64,000 bases of DNA from Oxalobacter formigenes (GCA_023667225.1 JAMPAN010000001.1:245024-309023), one strand, 5' to 3'; shown: positions 34,592 to 43,692, numbered from the stretch's first letter. Numbers and translations are program-made. The notes: generated by a model not told the origin, from the sequence alone.

Positions 34592-35667
34592 GTATTGGCG
34601 TTTTCCTGGACGAAAGCGGCAAGCCCGCCGGTGACCAAGGTGCGGTTGGGGACAATGCCTTTTTCGGTGATGAGCGCGGTGACCAGTTCGGCCGGTGTGA
34701 CGTCAAAGGCCGGGTTGCGGATAGCGACGCCGTCAGGCGCCCAGATGCAATCCCGAAAGCCTTTGACTTCACCGGCATTGCGTTCTTCAATGGGGATATC
34801 TTTGCCGGTTTCGCAGGCAAGATCAATGGTGGAAAGCGGGCAGGCGACGTAAAAGGGGATATGGTGCCGGCGGGCCAAAACGGCGATCATGTAGGTGCCG
34901 ATTTTGTTGGCGACATCGCCATTGGCGGTAACCCGGTCTGTGCCGACGACAATGGCATCAATTTCCCCGGTTTGCATCATGCGGCCTGCCATGTTGTCGG
35001 TAATGAGGGTGACCGGGATGTTTTCCTGGACCATTTCCCAGGCGGTTAATCTTGCGCCCTGGAGGAAGGGGCGGGTTTCGTCGGCAATGACGCTGATTTT
35101 TTTGCCTTGTGCAACGGCGGAGCGGAAAACGCCCAGTGCGGTTCCGTGCCCGGCAGTGGCGAGCGCGCCGGCATTGCAATGGGTAAGCACCCGCGCACCG
35201 TCTGGCAGCAGCGCCGCGCCGTAATTGCCGATGGCCTGGTTGATGCGGATATCTTCTTCCCTGATGCGGTGGGCTTCGGAAAGCAGCTGTAAAGCGATTT
35301 CCGGCGGCGGGAGGTGAGCGAGTGTCTGCAAAAGCGATTGCATCCGGTGAAGCGCCCAGAAGAGGTTGACAGCTGTCGGGCGGCTTTTCCCCAGGTGCAG
35401 GATGCCTTTGGCGATGCCGGACAGAAACTGGGTGGATGAGGTGTTTTGCAGCCGGAGGGCTTCCAGCGCAACGCCATACGCGGCGGCTACGCCAATGGCT
35501 GGCGCGCCGCGGATGACCATGCTGCGGATGGCATCGGCAACCGATGCGGCTGAATCGGCGCGGACATATTCCAGTGTGGCAGGCAACAGGCGCTGGTCTA
35601 TCATTTCCAGCGTATTTTTGTTCCATCGCAGTGTTTCGACGGCACAGGCAGGCGCAGCGGATGGCAT
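34588..35667 (-). CDS. mtnA: methylthioribose-1-phosphate isomerase
   Basis: A 359-residue enzyme of the eIF2B-like fold converting methylthioribose-1-phosphate to methylthioribulose-1-phosphate. IRGAPAIGVAAAYGVAL, the catalytic cysteine in THCNAGALATAGHGTALG and the aspartate in VVGTDRVTANGDVANKIGTY identify it. The start at 35667 has GAAGGAAAA upstream and overlaps the apt stop. It is the last gene of mtnP-aldolase-apt-mtnA on the minus strand. No mtnC, mtnD or mtnE gene for the oxygen-dependent remainder of methionine salvage is nearby. Confidence 0.93.
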   Translation of the reverse strand: MPSAAPACAVETLRWNKNTLEMIDQRLLPATLEYVRADSAASVADAIRSMVIRGAPAIGVAAAYGVALEALRLQNTSSTQFLSGIAKGILHLGKSRPTAVNLFWALHRMQSLLQTLAHLPPPEIALQLLSEAHRIREEDIRINQAIGNYGAALLPDGARVLTHCNAGALATAGHGTALGVFRSAVAQGKKISVIADETRPFLQGARLTAWEMVQENIPVTLITDNMAGRMMQTGEIDAIVVGTDRVTANGDVANKIGTYMIAVLARRHHIPFYVACPLSTIDLACETGKDIPIEERNAGEVKGFRDCIWAPDGVAIRNPAFDVTPAELVTALITEKGIVPNRTLVTGGLAAFVQENANT

Positions 35668-35668
35668 G

Positions 35669-36196
35669 TTATTTTCCTTCGAACCGGGCAAGGGTGAAAA
35701 CGGTGTAGCCATTGTTTTTCAGCCGGTTTTTCCCGCCAAGGTAGGGAAGGTCAACCAAAAAGGCGGTTTCATGGATGATGCCACCGCTTTGTTCGATTAG
35801 GCGGATGGCTGCCATAGCAGTGCCTGCGGTTGCCAGCAGGTCGTCCACGAGAAGGACGCGCTCGCCAGGCTGGATGGCATCATCGTGCATTTCAATCCGG
35901 GCGGTGCCGTATTCCAGCGCATAGTCCTGGCCGATGGTGCGGCACGGCAGTTTGCCGGGTTTGCGGATCAGCACCAGGCCGCAGTTTAAGGCGTAGGCCA
36001 GCGGCGCGCCGACCAGGAAGCCGCGTGCTTCGATGGCGGCGATTTTGGTAAGGGGCGCGCCGGCATACCGGTTGGCAAGGGTGTCTATGGCTTCGCGCAG
36101 GCCGCGGGGACTGGAAAACAGGGTGGTGATGTCGCGAAAGAGGACGCCTTTTTTGGGGTAGTCGGGGATGGTGCGGATATAGGATGTGATGGACAT
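35669..36196 (-). CDS. apt: adenine phosphoribosyltransferase
   Basis: A 175-residue enzyme turning adenine and PRPP into AMP. The PRPP motif is RVLLVDDLLATAGTA near residues 112-126. IRTIPDYPKKGVLFRDITTL at the N-terminus and EARGFLVGAPLAY are family hallmarks. Here it sits between the aldolase and mtnA, so its natural substrate is the adenine released by MtnP upstream. This makes functional sense of the cluster. It overlaps mtnA at the stop and start. Confidence 0.95.
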   Translation of the reverse strand: MSITSYIRTIPDYPKKGVLFRDITTLFSSPRGLREAIDTLANRYAGAPLTKIAAIEARGFLVGAPLAYALNCGLVLIRKPGKLPCRTIGQDYALEYGTARIEMHDDAIQPGERVLLVDDLLATAGTAMAAIRLIEQSGGIIHETAFLVDLPYLGGKNRLKNNGYTVFTLARFEGK

Positions 36197-36217
36197 GGCA
36201 ATGCTTTCAAAGGAGAA

Positions 36218-36892
36218 TCAGGGCGCGTGCCCGCGCCATTGGCCGTAGTGCCTGAATTGTTCCTGCACTTCCTGCATTTGGGTTTCGGAGAGGAGAATGG
36301 GCTCGCCCAGCTGGAGAATGCGCCAGTATTGTTCGCACAGGGATTCGGTTTCAACCGCTACAGACAGGGCATGTTTGAGGTCGCGCCCGATGGCAACCAT
36401 GCCGTGGTGTGCCAGGAGGCAGGCGTTTCTTTCCCTGATGGCTTCAAGTGCCCTGTCGGAGAGGGCCTGGGTGCCGAAAAGCGCGTAGGGAGCGCAGCGG
36501 ACGGAGTCGCCGCCAGCGGCGGCAATCATGTAGTGAAAGGGCGGGATGGTCTTGTGAAGGCAGGCCAGGGTCACGGCAAAGGGAGAATGGACATGGATGA
36601 CGGCGTTGGCGTCCGGCCGCCGGGCAAGCAGGTCGCGGTGCAGCCGCCATTCTGTGCTGGGACGGCAGGGACTTGTGCTGTTTCCGGAAAAGGAGAGGGC
36701 AACCAGGGTTCCGGTTGTCATGTCTTCCGGCGGCAGACCGCTTGGCGTGATTAAAAAGGTATCGGTATCCAGCCTGACGCTGGCATTGCCGGCGCTTCCT
36801 TTGTTCAGGCCGAGGCTGACCAGTTTGCGTGCGGTTTGCAGGAGGGTTTCCCGCAGGGTGCTTTCACTGGCAGGGGTGGTGGGGTCAGCCAT
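36218..36892 (-). CDS. class II aldolase/adducin-family protein, candidate methylthioribulose-1-phosphate aldolase
   Basis: A 224-residue zinc enzyme of the fuculose-phosphate aldolase family. GLNKGSAGNASVR (28-40) binds the phosphate. Glu81 in TEWRLH is the likely acid-base residue, and His100, His102 (HVHS) and His162 (AHHGMVAIG) are the expected zinc ligands. The family includes aldolases and MtnB dehydratases, which sequence motifs do not separate cleanly. The setting between mtnP and apt-mtnA, with no mtnC or mtnD, favours an aldolase that splits methylthioribulose-1-phosphate to DHAP and methylthioacetaldehyde. The start overlaps the mtnP stop by 8 bp. Confidence 0.75.
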   Translation of the reverse strand: MADPTTPASESTLRETLLQTARKLVSLGLNKGSAGNASVRLDTDTFLITPSGLPPEDMTTGTLVALSFSGNSTSPCRPSTEWRLHRDLLARRPDANAVIHVHSPFAVTLACLHKTIPPFHYMIAAAGGDSVRCAPYALFGTQALSDRALEAIRERNACLLAHHGMVAIGRDLKHALSVAVETESLCEQYWRILQLGEPILLSETQMQEVQEQFRHYGQWRGHAP

Positions 36893-37769
36893 TTTGCAGT
36901 ATCCTGCCTGCAACGGCGTCAAGCCGTTTGAGGGCAGCCTTGTCCCGTGAGGCGGATGCGGTAATGACGGCATGTTCCAGCGAGAAACGGCAGGCGCAGG
37001 AAGGGGCGGCGGTATCGCTGCCGAGGAGGGGGATGGCTTGCCGCACCAGGGATGTTGCTTTTTCGGCGTTGTCGTTCAGGATACGGACTATCTGGCTGAC
37101 AGAGACGTTGTCATGCTCAGGGTGCCAGCAGTCGTAGTCTGTGACCATGGCAATGCTGGCATAGCACATTTCGGCTTCCCGTGCGAGCCTGGCTTCGGGC
37201 ATGTTGGTCATGCCGATAACGTCGCAGCCCCAGCTTCGATAGAGTTCGGATTCTGCCCTGGTGGAAAACTGGGGGCCTTCCATAGCCAGATAGGTGCCGC
37301 CAAGGATTGCCGGTATGCCGGTTTGCCCGGCCAGATTGTGGATGAGCCGGTTCATGCGGGAGCAGGTGGGATGCGCCAGCGAGATGTGCGCAACGCAGCC
37401 GGATTCGAAAAAGGTGTTGTCCCGCCGGGATGTGCGGTCAATGTATTGGTCAACCAGGACAAAGGTACCGGGTTTGAGGTTTTCTTTCAGGGAACCGACA
37501 GCGCTGACAGAAATGATCTGGCTGGCCCCGGCCCGTTTGAGTGCGTCGATATTGGCGCGATAGTTGATTTGGGAGGGAGGCAGGCGGTGCCCCCGGCCAT
37601 GCCGGGGGAGGAAGACGACTTTGTGCCCGCTGATTTCCCCGAACAACAGGGCATCGGAGGGCTCGCCAAAGGGAGAGGCGATTTTTTCCCAGCGGGTATG
37701 CGTCAGTTCCGGTATGTTATAAAGCCCGCTGCCGCCGATGATGGCGGTGATGCCTGCGTTTGTCCCCAT
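36885..37769 (-). CDS. mtnP: S-methyl-5'-thioadenosine phosphorylase
   Basis: A 294-residue phosphorylase of the trimeric PNP/MTAP family that splits MTA into adenine and methylthioribose-1-phosphate. GGSGLYNIPEL at the N-terminus, the phosphate site LPRHGRGHRLPPSQINYRAN, YLAMEGPQFSTRAESELYR and GMTNMPEARLAREAEMCYA mark MTAP rather than purine nucleoside phosphorylase. It starts only 14 bp after the argG stop, so it is probably cotranscribed with the arginine genes, and it overlaps the aldolase gene by 8 bp. Confidence 0.92.
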   Translation of the reverse strand: MGTNAGITAIIGGSGLYNIPELTHTRWEKIASPFGEPSDALLFGEISGHKVVFLPRHGRGHRLPPSQINYRANIDALKRAGASQIISVSAVGSLKENLKPGTFVLVDQYIDRTSRRDNTFFESGCVAHISLAHPTCSRMNRLIHNLAGQTGIPAILGGTYLAMEGPQFSTRAESELYRSWGCDVIGMTNMPEARLAREAEMCYASIAMVTDYDCWHPEHDNVSVSQIVRILNDNAEKATSLVRQAIPLLGSDTAAPSCACRFSLEHAVITASASRDKAALKRLDAVAGRILQNG

Positions 37770-37783
37770 CCTCTTTTGTTTCC

Positions 37784-39013
37784 CTATTTTTTCTGTTTTT
37801 CCCGCAGGTTGGCAGCAACCCGCATACGGAGCGCATTGAGTTTGATGAAGCCGCCGGCGTCTTTCTGGTCGTATGCGCCTGCATCGTCCTCAAAGGTGGC
37901 AATGGTCGGGTCAAACAGGGAATCGGCTGATTCGCGGCCGGTAACGGTGACGTTGCCTTTGTAGAGTTTCAGGTTGACGGTGCCGTTGACATGTTCCTGG
38001 GTATGGTCAATCAAGGTTTGCAGGGCAACCCGTTCGGGCGACCACCAGTAGCCGTTATAGATGATGGCAGCGTAGCGGGGCATCAGGTCGTCTTTTAAGT
38101 GTGCCACTTCGCGGTCCAGCGTCAGGGATTCCATTGCGCGGCGGGCCGGCAGGAGGATGGTGCCCCCCGGTGTTTCGTAGCATCCGCGCGATTTCATGCC
38201 GACGTAGCGGTTTTCTACCAGGTCGAGGCGGCCGATGCCGTGTTTGCCGCCCAGGCGGTTCAATTCTGCCAACAGGACAGCCGGGGACATCTTTTTGCCG
38301 TTTAACGAGACCGGGTCGCCTTTTTCAAAGCCGATCCGGATGTGCTCGGCCTGGTCGGGGGCTTCTTCCGGGCTGACTGTCCAGCGCCACATGGATGCTT
38401 CGGGTTCTGCGCCCGGATTTTCAAGGTGGCGTCCTTCGTAGCTGATGTGCAGCAGGTTGGCGTCCATTGAATAGGGTGCGCCGCCCTGGCGGTGTTTCAT
38501 TTCGATTTCAATGCCGGCTTTTTCAGCATACTGGAGCAGTTTTTCCCGGGAAAGCAGATCCCACTCGCGCCAGGGGGCAATGACTCTCACATTGGGCATG
38601 AGCGCATAGGCGCCCAGTTCGAAACGGATTTGGTCGTTTCCCTTGCCTGTTGCGCCGTGGGCAATGGCATCTGCGCCGGTCTGGCGGGCAATTTCAACCA
38701 GCCGTTTGGCAATCAGGGGGCGGGCGATGCTGGTGCCGAGGAGGTATTCCCCTTCGTACAGGGTGTTGGCGCGAAACATCGGGAAAACGAAGTCACGGAC
38801 AAATTCTTCACGCAGGTCGTCAATGAAGATATTTTCCGGGCGGATGCCGAATTTCAGGGCTTTTTGCCGGGCCGGTTCCAGTTCTTCGCCTTGCCCCAGA
38901 TCGGCTGTGAAGGTAATAACTTCGCAGCGGTAGGTGTCCTGGAGCCATTTCAGGATGACGGAGGTGTCCAGTCCGCCTGAGTATGCCAGGACGACTTTTT
39001 TTACATCGCTCAT
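37784..39013 (-). CDS. argG: argininosuccinate synthase
   Basis: A 409-residue enzyme joining citrulline and aspartate. The ATP pyrophosphatase loop AYSGGLDTS is at residues 10-18. [25 protein letters not shown] and [18 protein letters not shown] are family segments. The length is that of the common 400-residue type. It follows argF after 128 bp; that gap contains a palindrome and a perfect TTGACA on the minus strand, so argG may have its own promoter. The mtn genes follow directly. Confidence 0.96.
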   Translation of the reverse strand: MSDVKKVVLAYSGGLDTSVILKWLQDTYRCEVITFTADLGQGEELEPARQKALKFGIRPENIFIDDLREEFVRDFVFPMFRANTLYEGEYLLGTSIARPLIAKRLVEIARQTGADAIAHGATGKGNDQIRFELGAYALMPNVRVIAPWREWDLLSREKLLQYAEKAGIEIEMKHRQGGAPYSMDANLLHISYEGRHLENPGAEPEASMWRWTVSPEEAPDQAEHIRIGFEKGDPVSLNGKKMSPAVLLAELNRLGGKHGIGRLDLVENRYVGMKSRGCYETPGGTILLPARRAMESLTLDREVAHLKDDLMPRYAAIIYNGYWWSPERVALQTLIDHTQEHVNGTVNLKLYKGNVTVTGRESADSLFDPTIATFEDDAGAYDQKDAGGFIKLNALRMRVAANLREKQKK

Positions 39014-39065
39014 GTTTTTCTTTCGTTTTTTTTCGTTCAGGTTGAAAAGGAATGCCGCAACCGCA

Positions 39066-39089
39066 ACCGGCCGGCCAGGCCGGTGTCAA
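39066..39089 (-). promoter_or_regulatory. palindrome and -35-like box upstream of argG
   Basis: ACCGGCC and GGCCGGT (39066-39072 and 39078-39084) form a perfect 7-bp inverted repeat with a 5-bp spacer. A consensus TTGACA on the minus strand (39084-39089) abuts it. No -10 box is seen at 16-18 bp. It may be a regulator site or chance in GC-rich sequence. Confidence 0.3.
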
Positions 39090-39141
39090 GGCAGGATATG
39101 CCCCATTTTATGCCTATTTGGCGCAAACCGGAATACGGGCG

Positions 39142-40053
39142 CTATACCCGTCCGAGAACGAGGTATTCCAGGAGGGCTTTCTGGACGTGCAGCCGGTTTT
39201 CGGCTTCTTCCCAGACAACGGATTGCGGCCCGTCTATGACTTCGGGGGTGACTTCTTCTCCCCGGTGGGCGGGCAGGCAGTGCATGAAGAGGGCATTTGG
39301 CGCGGCGCGCTGCATTTTTTCGGTATCCACACACCAGCCTTCAAACGCTTTCATGCGGTCGGCATTTTCGGCTTCGAATCCCATGCTGGTCCAGACATCG
39401 GTAGTGACCAGGTGGGCGCCGTCGCAGGCTTTGGCAGGGTCGTCAAAAAGGGTGAAATGGCTGTGGTCGGGGGCGACCAGGCCGTAATTGATGTCGTAGC
39501 CCTTCGGGGTGGAGACGTTGACGTGAAAGCCGAATATGCCGGCAGCCTGGAGCCAGGAATACAGCATGTTGTTGGCGTCGCCGATCCAGGTGACGGTTTT
39601 TCCCCGGATGGCCTGGCGGTGTTCGATGAAGGTGAAGACGTCTGCCAGCACCTGGCAGGGATGGTGTTCGTTTGTCAGCCCGTTAATGACGGGTACGCGG
39701 GAGCAGGCGGCGAAGCGCTCGATGATATCGTGCCCGAAGGTGCGGACCATGATGACGTCGCACATTCTGGACATGACTTGCGCTGCGTCTTCAACGGGTT
39801 CTCCCCGGCCGAGCTGGCTGTCTCTGGTGTTGAGGTAAATGGCGGTGCCGCCCAGCTGGGCCATGCCGGCCTCAAAGGAGAGGCGGGTGCGGGTGGAGCT
39901 TTTCTCGAATACCATGACCAGCGTGCGGTCTAAAAGCGGGTGGTAGGTTTCGTAGTTCTTGAATTTACGCTTGATGATGCGGGCACGCTCCATCAGGTAT
40001 TCGTATTCGGATAGCGTGAGGTCGGAAAATTGCAGGTAGTGTTTGATCGTCAT
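39142..40053 (-). CDS. argF: ornithine carbamoyltransferase
   Basis: A 303-residue enzyme making citrulline from ornithine and carbamoyl phosphate. The carbamoyl-phosphate loop SSTRTR is at residues 52-57; HPCQVLAD and the C-terminal MHCLPAHRGEEV complete the site. The start at 40053 (MTIKHYLQF) matches the family; an in-frame ATG three codons upstream at 40062 is possible. Neither has a strong ribosome-binding site. It is the first gene of argF-argG-mtnP-aldolase-apt-mtnA, with a candidate promoter in the gap after rsgA. Confidence 0.95.
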   Translation of the reverse strand: MTIKHYLQFSDLTLSEYEYLMERARIIKRKFKNYETYHPLLDRTLVMVFEKSSTRTRLSFEAGMAQLGGTAIYLNTRDSQLGRGEPVEDAAQVMSRMCDVIMVRTFGHDIIERFAACSRVPVINGLTNEHHPCQVLADVFTFIEHRQAIRGKTVTWIGDANNMLYSWLQAAGIFGFHVNVSTPKGYDINYGLVAPDHSHFTLFDDPAKACDGAHLVTTDVWTSMGFEAENADRMKAFEGWCVDTEKMQRAAPNALFMHCLPAHRGEEVTPEVIDGPQSVVWEEAENRLHVQKALLEYLVLGRV

Positions 40054-40102
40054 AAATGACATGCCAGGCTGTCAGCCCGGACACGTAGGAGTTAAATTGC
40101 TG

Positions 40103-40132
40103 ATTATATGGGATTTGTCCGGGTTATACCAA
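40103..40132 (-). promoter_or_regulatory. candidate promoter for argF
   Basis: On the minus strand TTGGTA (40127-40132) and a perfect TATAAT (40103-40108) lie 18 bp apart, about 50 bp upstream of the argF start. This is the only promoter-like sequence seen between rsgA and argF. Confidence 0.45.
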
Positions 40133-40178
40133 GGGGCGGGCAAAAAGGGCTGGTTGCCGTGCTTTTGTGTGTGCGGCG

Positions 40179-41072
40179 TCAGTATGTTTTCTGTGAGGAT
40201 TCGTGGAGCAGCCGGGTGTAAAGCCGGTGGCGCATGGCGGCAATTTGCCCGCCGGCTACGGCTTCAAGGATGGCGCAGCCAGGTTCGGCGAGGTGCCGGC
40301 AGTTGTGGAAGCGGCAATGGCCGAGGCAGGGATGAAATTCCCGGAAAGCCTGTTCCAGCGCCGCCTTGTCGAGATGGTACAGGCCGAATTCCTGGAATCC
40401 GGGGGAATCAATGAGGGCTGTGCCGGGCGAAACCGGGTAAAGGCGTGTAAAGGTGGTGGTGTGTTTGCCTGAATTGAGGGCGGCCGATATTTCACGGGTG
40501 GCAATATCAGCACCGGGAACGAGGGTGTTGACGAGGGAGGATTTGCCCATGCCGGACTGGCCGATGAGGATGGTTGTATGGTTTTCGATGAGCGGCATCA
40601 GTATCCGGCGGCAGGCGGCGGGGTCGGCGGCCGCTGTGATTTCGCAAAGCGGGTAACCCAGCGAGAGATAGGGCAGGAGACGCTCGCGGGCACGGGGAAG
40701 GCGTGCTGCGAGGTCTGTTTTGTTCAGGAGAATGTGTACCGGAATGCGCGCTGCTTCTGCCGCCACAAGCGAACGGGAAATCAGGTCGTCTGAAAAGAAA
40801 GGTTCGGTGGCGGCAACGATGAAAATACGGGTGACGTTGGCAGCGAGCAGTTTGGATTTGTATTGGTCGGAACGAAAGAGCAGGGTCTGGCGCGGCCTGA
40901 CGGATTCGATGACAGCCTGCCCTTTGGCGGCAGGTGTGATGACAACGTTGTCGCCAACGGCAATCTGGCCTTTTTTCCCCCGCGTGACGCTGTGTATCAG
41001 CTCGCCGTTTTTTTCCGCCACATAATGCCGGCCGTGGGCGGCGATAATCCGGGCTGTCATGGCAGGGGTCAT
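40179..41072 (-). CDS. rsgA: ribosome small subunit-dependent GTPase RsgA
   Basis: A 297-residue circularly permuted GTPase that checks late 30S maturation. It has an N-terminal OB domain, then NKTD (117-120, G4), the P-loop GQSGMGKSS (171-179, G1) and DSPGFQEF (222-229, G3), in the permuted order typical of the family. A C-terminal zinc site follows, with Cys249, Cys253, Cys258 and nearby histidines. The start overlaps the stop of the M48 protease gene in an ATGA. Confidence 0.94.
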   Translation of the reverse strand: MTPAMTARIIAAHGRHYVAEKNGELIHSVTRGKKGQIAVGDNVVITPAAKGQAVIESVRPRQTLLFRSDQYKSKLLAANVTRIFIVAATEPFFSDDLISRSLVAAEAARIPVHILLNKTDLAARLPRARERLLPYLSLGYPLCEITAAADPAACRRILMPLIENHTTILIGQSGMGKSSLVNTLVPGADIATREISAALNSGKHTTTFTRLYPVSPGTALIDSPGFQEFGLYHLDKAALEQAFREFHPCLGHCRFHNCRHLAEPGCAILEAVAGGQIAAMRHRLYTRLLHESSQKTY

Positions 41073-42325
41073 GACCGGGCAAGCAGCCTGTCTATGCGCG
41101 CGCCGGCAGGCGGATGGGAATCGTAAAAAGCCGAATAAAGCGGGTCTGGCGTTAAGGTGGAGGCGTTGTCTTCATACATGCTGACAAGGGCAAGGGCCAG
41201 ATCCTGCGCGGAGGTGTGTTGTGAGGAAAAGGCGTCGGCCTCAAATTCATGTTTGCGGGAGCCTGAAGCGAGAAGCGGCGAGAAGAAGAAGGTGAAAAGG
41301 GGCAATACCAGTACGAACAGCAGGAGGGCCAGGGCGTTGCTGCTATCGGCCAAAGGTGTGACATGCAGGCCGAGATAGAACCAGCCTTGTGTTTTCAGAT
41401 AACCCAAAAGCGCGAGGAAGCCGAGCGAAACCACGGCCATCAGCGCCATGCGTTTGGCAATATGCCGGAGTTTGAAGTGGCCAAGTTCGTGTGCCAGGAC
41501 GGCTTCAATCTGGGGGGGAGACAGGCGGGAGATGAGCGTATCGTAAAAGACGATACGGCGGGAAGCGCCAAAGCCGGTGAAGTAGGCGTTGCCGTGGGCG
41601 CTGCGTCTGGAACCATCCATGACAAACAGGCCGCCTGCCTTAAAGCCGGTTCTTTCAAGCAGGCGTTCGATACGTTCTTTCAGCGCCTGATCCTGTAACG
41701 GGGTGAAGGTATTAAACAGCGGCGCTATCAGGGCGGGATAAAGGATCATCATGAGGAGCTGGAAGGCGTTCCAGACGAGCCAGGCGTAAAACCACCATCC
41801 GTTTGACGCTTTTTCCATGAGAACCAGCACCAGCCAGGCCAGCGGCAGGCCGATTAAGGCGCTCATGAGCATGTTTTTTGCCAGGTCGGCGAAAAAAAGT
41901 TTCGGCGTCATATTGTTAAAGCCGAATTTTTCTTCAATAACGAATTGGCTGTAGTAGTCAAATGGCAGGTCAATGAGCCCGGAAATGAGGGCAAAGGCGG
42001 CCAGAAGGCCGATCTGGCACAGTATGCCCGGCCCGGTGATGCCGTATATCCATGTGTGCAGGAGTTCCAGGCCGCCAAACAGGGTAAAGCACAGTAAGAC
42101 CAGGGTGTCTGCCAATATGGTGAAGATGGCAAAACGGCGTTTGGCTATCGTATAATCGGCCGCTTTCCTGTGCGCTGCCAGCGGGATATCACGGGCAAAT
42201 TGCGCCGGAACGCTGCCGCGGTGAAGGCGCACATGGCGGATTTGCCGCAGGGAGAGCCAAAGGCGCACTGAAAGGGTTAATGCAAGGAAAAAAATAAAAA
42301 TCAGTGTAAAAGCACAGGGTGTCAT
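41069..42325 (-). CDS. M48-family membrane metallopeptidase (Ste24/CAAX protease type 1-like)
   Basis: A 418-residue integral membrane protease with about six to seven predicted helices. The zinc motif HELGH lies in [19 protein letters not shown], and the third ligand is the glutamate in [27 protein letters not shown] precedes the zinc motif as in Ste24 enzymes, which cleave next to or within membranes. Its bacterial substrate is unknown; turnover of damaged membrane proteins is a reasonable guess. The start at 42325 is the first ATG. The gene lies divergently 48 bp from orn and overlaps rsgA. Confidence 0.9.
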   Translation of the reverse strand: MTPCAFTLIFIFFLALTLSVRLWLSLRQIRHVRLHRGSVPAQFARDIPLAAHRKAADYTIAKRRFAIFTILADTLVLLCFTLFGGLELLHTWIYGITGPGILCQIGLLAAFALISGLIDLPFDYYSQFVIEEKFGFNNMTPKLFFADLAKNMLMSALIGLPLAWLVLVLMEKASNGWWFYAWLVWNAFQLLMMILYPALIAPLFNTFTPLQDQALKERIERLLERTGFKAGGLFVMDGSRRSAHGNAYFTGFGASRRIVFYDTLISRLSPPQIEAVLAHELGHFKLRHIAKRMALMAVVSLGFLALLGYLKTQGWFYLGLHVTPLADSSNALALLLFVLVLPLFTFFFSPLLASGSRKHEFEADAFSSQHTSAQDLALALVSMYEDNASTLTPDPLYSAFYDSHPPAGARIDRLLARS

Positions 42326-42373
42326 GAGGGGTCTTGTGAGAGAATGCGTAATCAAGCCTACAAGGATCGAATT

Positions 42374-42973
42374 ATGTCACAAGCAGAAAATTTACAATCG
42401 GAATCAGCTCAGGTTTTGGGCAAAACGGCTTTTTTGAGCGAATTTAACCTGGTTTGGGTGGATATGGAAATGACCGGCCTGGACCCGGACAGGGATGCGA
42501 TTATTGAGATTGCCGTGATTGTGACGGATCCCGGATTGCAGGTGCTGGCCGAGGGGCCGGTTCTGGCTATCCATCAGCCGGACGCCGTGCTTGACGGCAT
42601 GGATGCCTGGAATAAGGGAACGCATGGCCGCTCCGGCCTGATTGAGCGGGTGAGGGCTTCGACGGTGACAGAGGCCGCAGCAGAGGAGGCGGTTATGGAT
42701 TTTTTAAGGTCGTATGTGCCGAAAGGAAAATCTCCCATGTGCGGCAATACGATCTGCCAGGACCGCCGTTTTATGGCAAGGGGGATGCCGCGCCTGGAGG
42801 CGTATTTCCACTATCGCAACCTGGATGTTTCCACTATCAAGGAATTGTGCCGCCGCTGGAAGCCAGAGATTGCTGCCGGGTTCAAGAAGCAGCAAAAGCA
42901 TACGGCGCTGGAGGATATCCGGGAATCAATTGAGGAACTGCGCTATTACCGGCAGCATTTTATCCGTTTTTGA
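42374..42973 (+). CDS. orn: oligoribonuclease
   Basis: A 199-residue 3'-5' exonuclease of the DEDDh group that degrades RNA dinucleotides, including pGpG from cyclic di-GMP. Asp30 and Glu32 in [13 protein letters not shown] are metal ligands. [28 protein letters not shown] and the final HTALEDI segment complete the active site. The start has AAGGA eight bases upstream. Orn divergent from rsgA is common; here the M48 protease gene lies between them. Confidence 0.95.
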   Translation: MSQAENLQSESAQVLGKTAFLSEFNLVWVDMEMTGLDPDRDAIIEIAVIVTDPGLQVLAEGPVLAIHQPDAVLDGMDAWNKGTHGRSGLIERVRASTVTEAAAEEAVMDFLRSYVPKGKSPMCGNTICQDRRFMARGMPRLEAYFHYRNLDVSTIKELCRRWKPEIAAGFKKQQKHTALEDIRESIEELRYYRQHFIRF

Positions 42974-42987
42974 TTGCCGGATGGACG

Positions 42988-43692
42988 ATGGAAGCAGACT
43001 CGGCGAACCAGGAAGAGCTGCGCGAACTGATTGATTATCAGGCGCGTATTCGCGAGGATGAGCGCAAGCGTATTGCACGTGAGATTCATGATGAGCTGGG
43101 CCAGTACCTTCTCGCTTTGCGTATTGATGTCTCGTTGCTCAAGGAGGAGAGCAATAATGAGCCTTCCCTCCGGGCAAAGCGGGTGGACCGGATTTTGGCG
43201 CATGTGGATTCAACGGTCAAAAGTGTGAGGACGATTATCAATAACCTGCGGCCGGCAGTGCTGGATTTGGGGCTGGTGCCTTCGCTGGAGTGGCAGGCGC
43301 GGGATTTTGAGCGCCGTAACGGAATACGCTGCCAGTTTCATACAACCGATGAAAACCTGGCGCTGGATGATGAGCTTTCGACGGTGCTTTTCCGCGTTTT
43401 GCAGGAAGCGTTAACCAATGTGGTGCGCCATGCCAAGGCAACCTGTGTGGATATTGCGCTGTCAACCGGAAATGACAGGTTGGTGATGCGGGTTGCCGAC
43501 AATGGGGTGGGGATGCCCAGGGTGCGCAATCGCCGGGTCAAGTCTTTCGGGCTGGCCGGTATCCGCGAGCGGGTGGGGATGCTGGGCGGCGAATTTTCCA
43601 TTGAGAGCGGCCCGGCCGGCACGGCGCTGACTTTTGTTATTCCTTACGGGGTGTCGCCGGGATTGTTTGACGATCAGCCAGAAGAGGAGTGA
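42988..43692 (+). CDS. cytoplasmic orphan histidine kinase (NarX/DegS-type HisKA_3)
   Basis: A 234-residue protein made of little more than a kinase core. The dimerisation helix has His34 in ERKRIAREIHDELGQYLLALRIDVSLL. The ATPase domain has VLQEALTNVVRHAKA (N box), VADNGVGMP (G1) and FGLAGIRERVGMLGGEF (G2). There is no membrane segment and only about 20 residues before the H-box region, so no sensor domain. No response regulator is adjacent. It could be a soluble kinase sensing through partners or the remnant of a longer one. Its last 56 bp overlap the end of waaA on the other strand. Confidence 0.85.
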   Translation: MEADSANQEELRELIDYQARIREDERKRIAREIHDELGQYLLALRIDVSLLKEESNNEPSLRAKRVDRILAHVDSTVKSVRTIINNLRPAVLDLGLVPSLEWQARDFERRNGIRCQFHTTDENLALDDELSTVLFRVLQEALTNVVRHAKATCVDIALSTGNDRLVMRVADNGVGMPRVRNRRVKSFGLAGIRERVGMLGGEFSIESGPAGTALTFVIPYGVSPGLFDDQPEEE

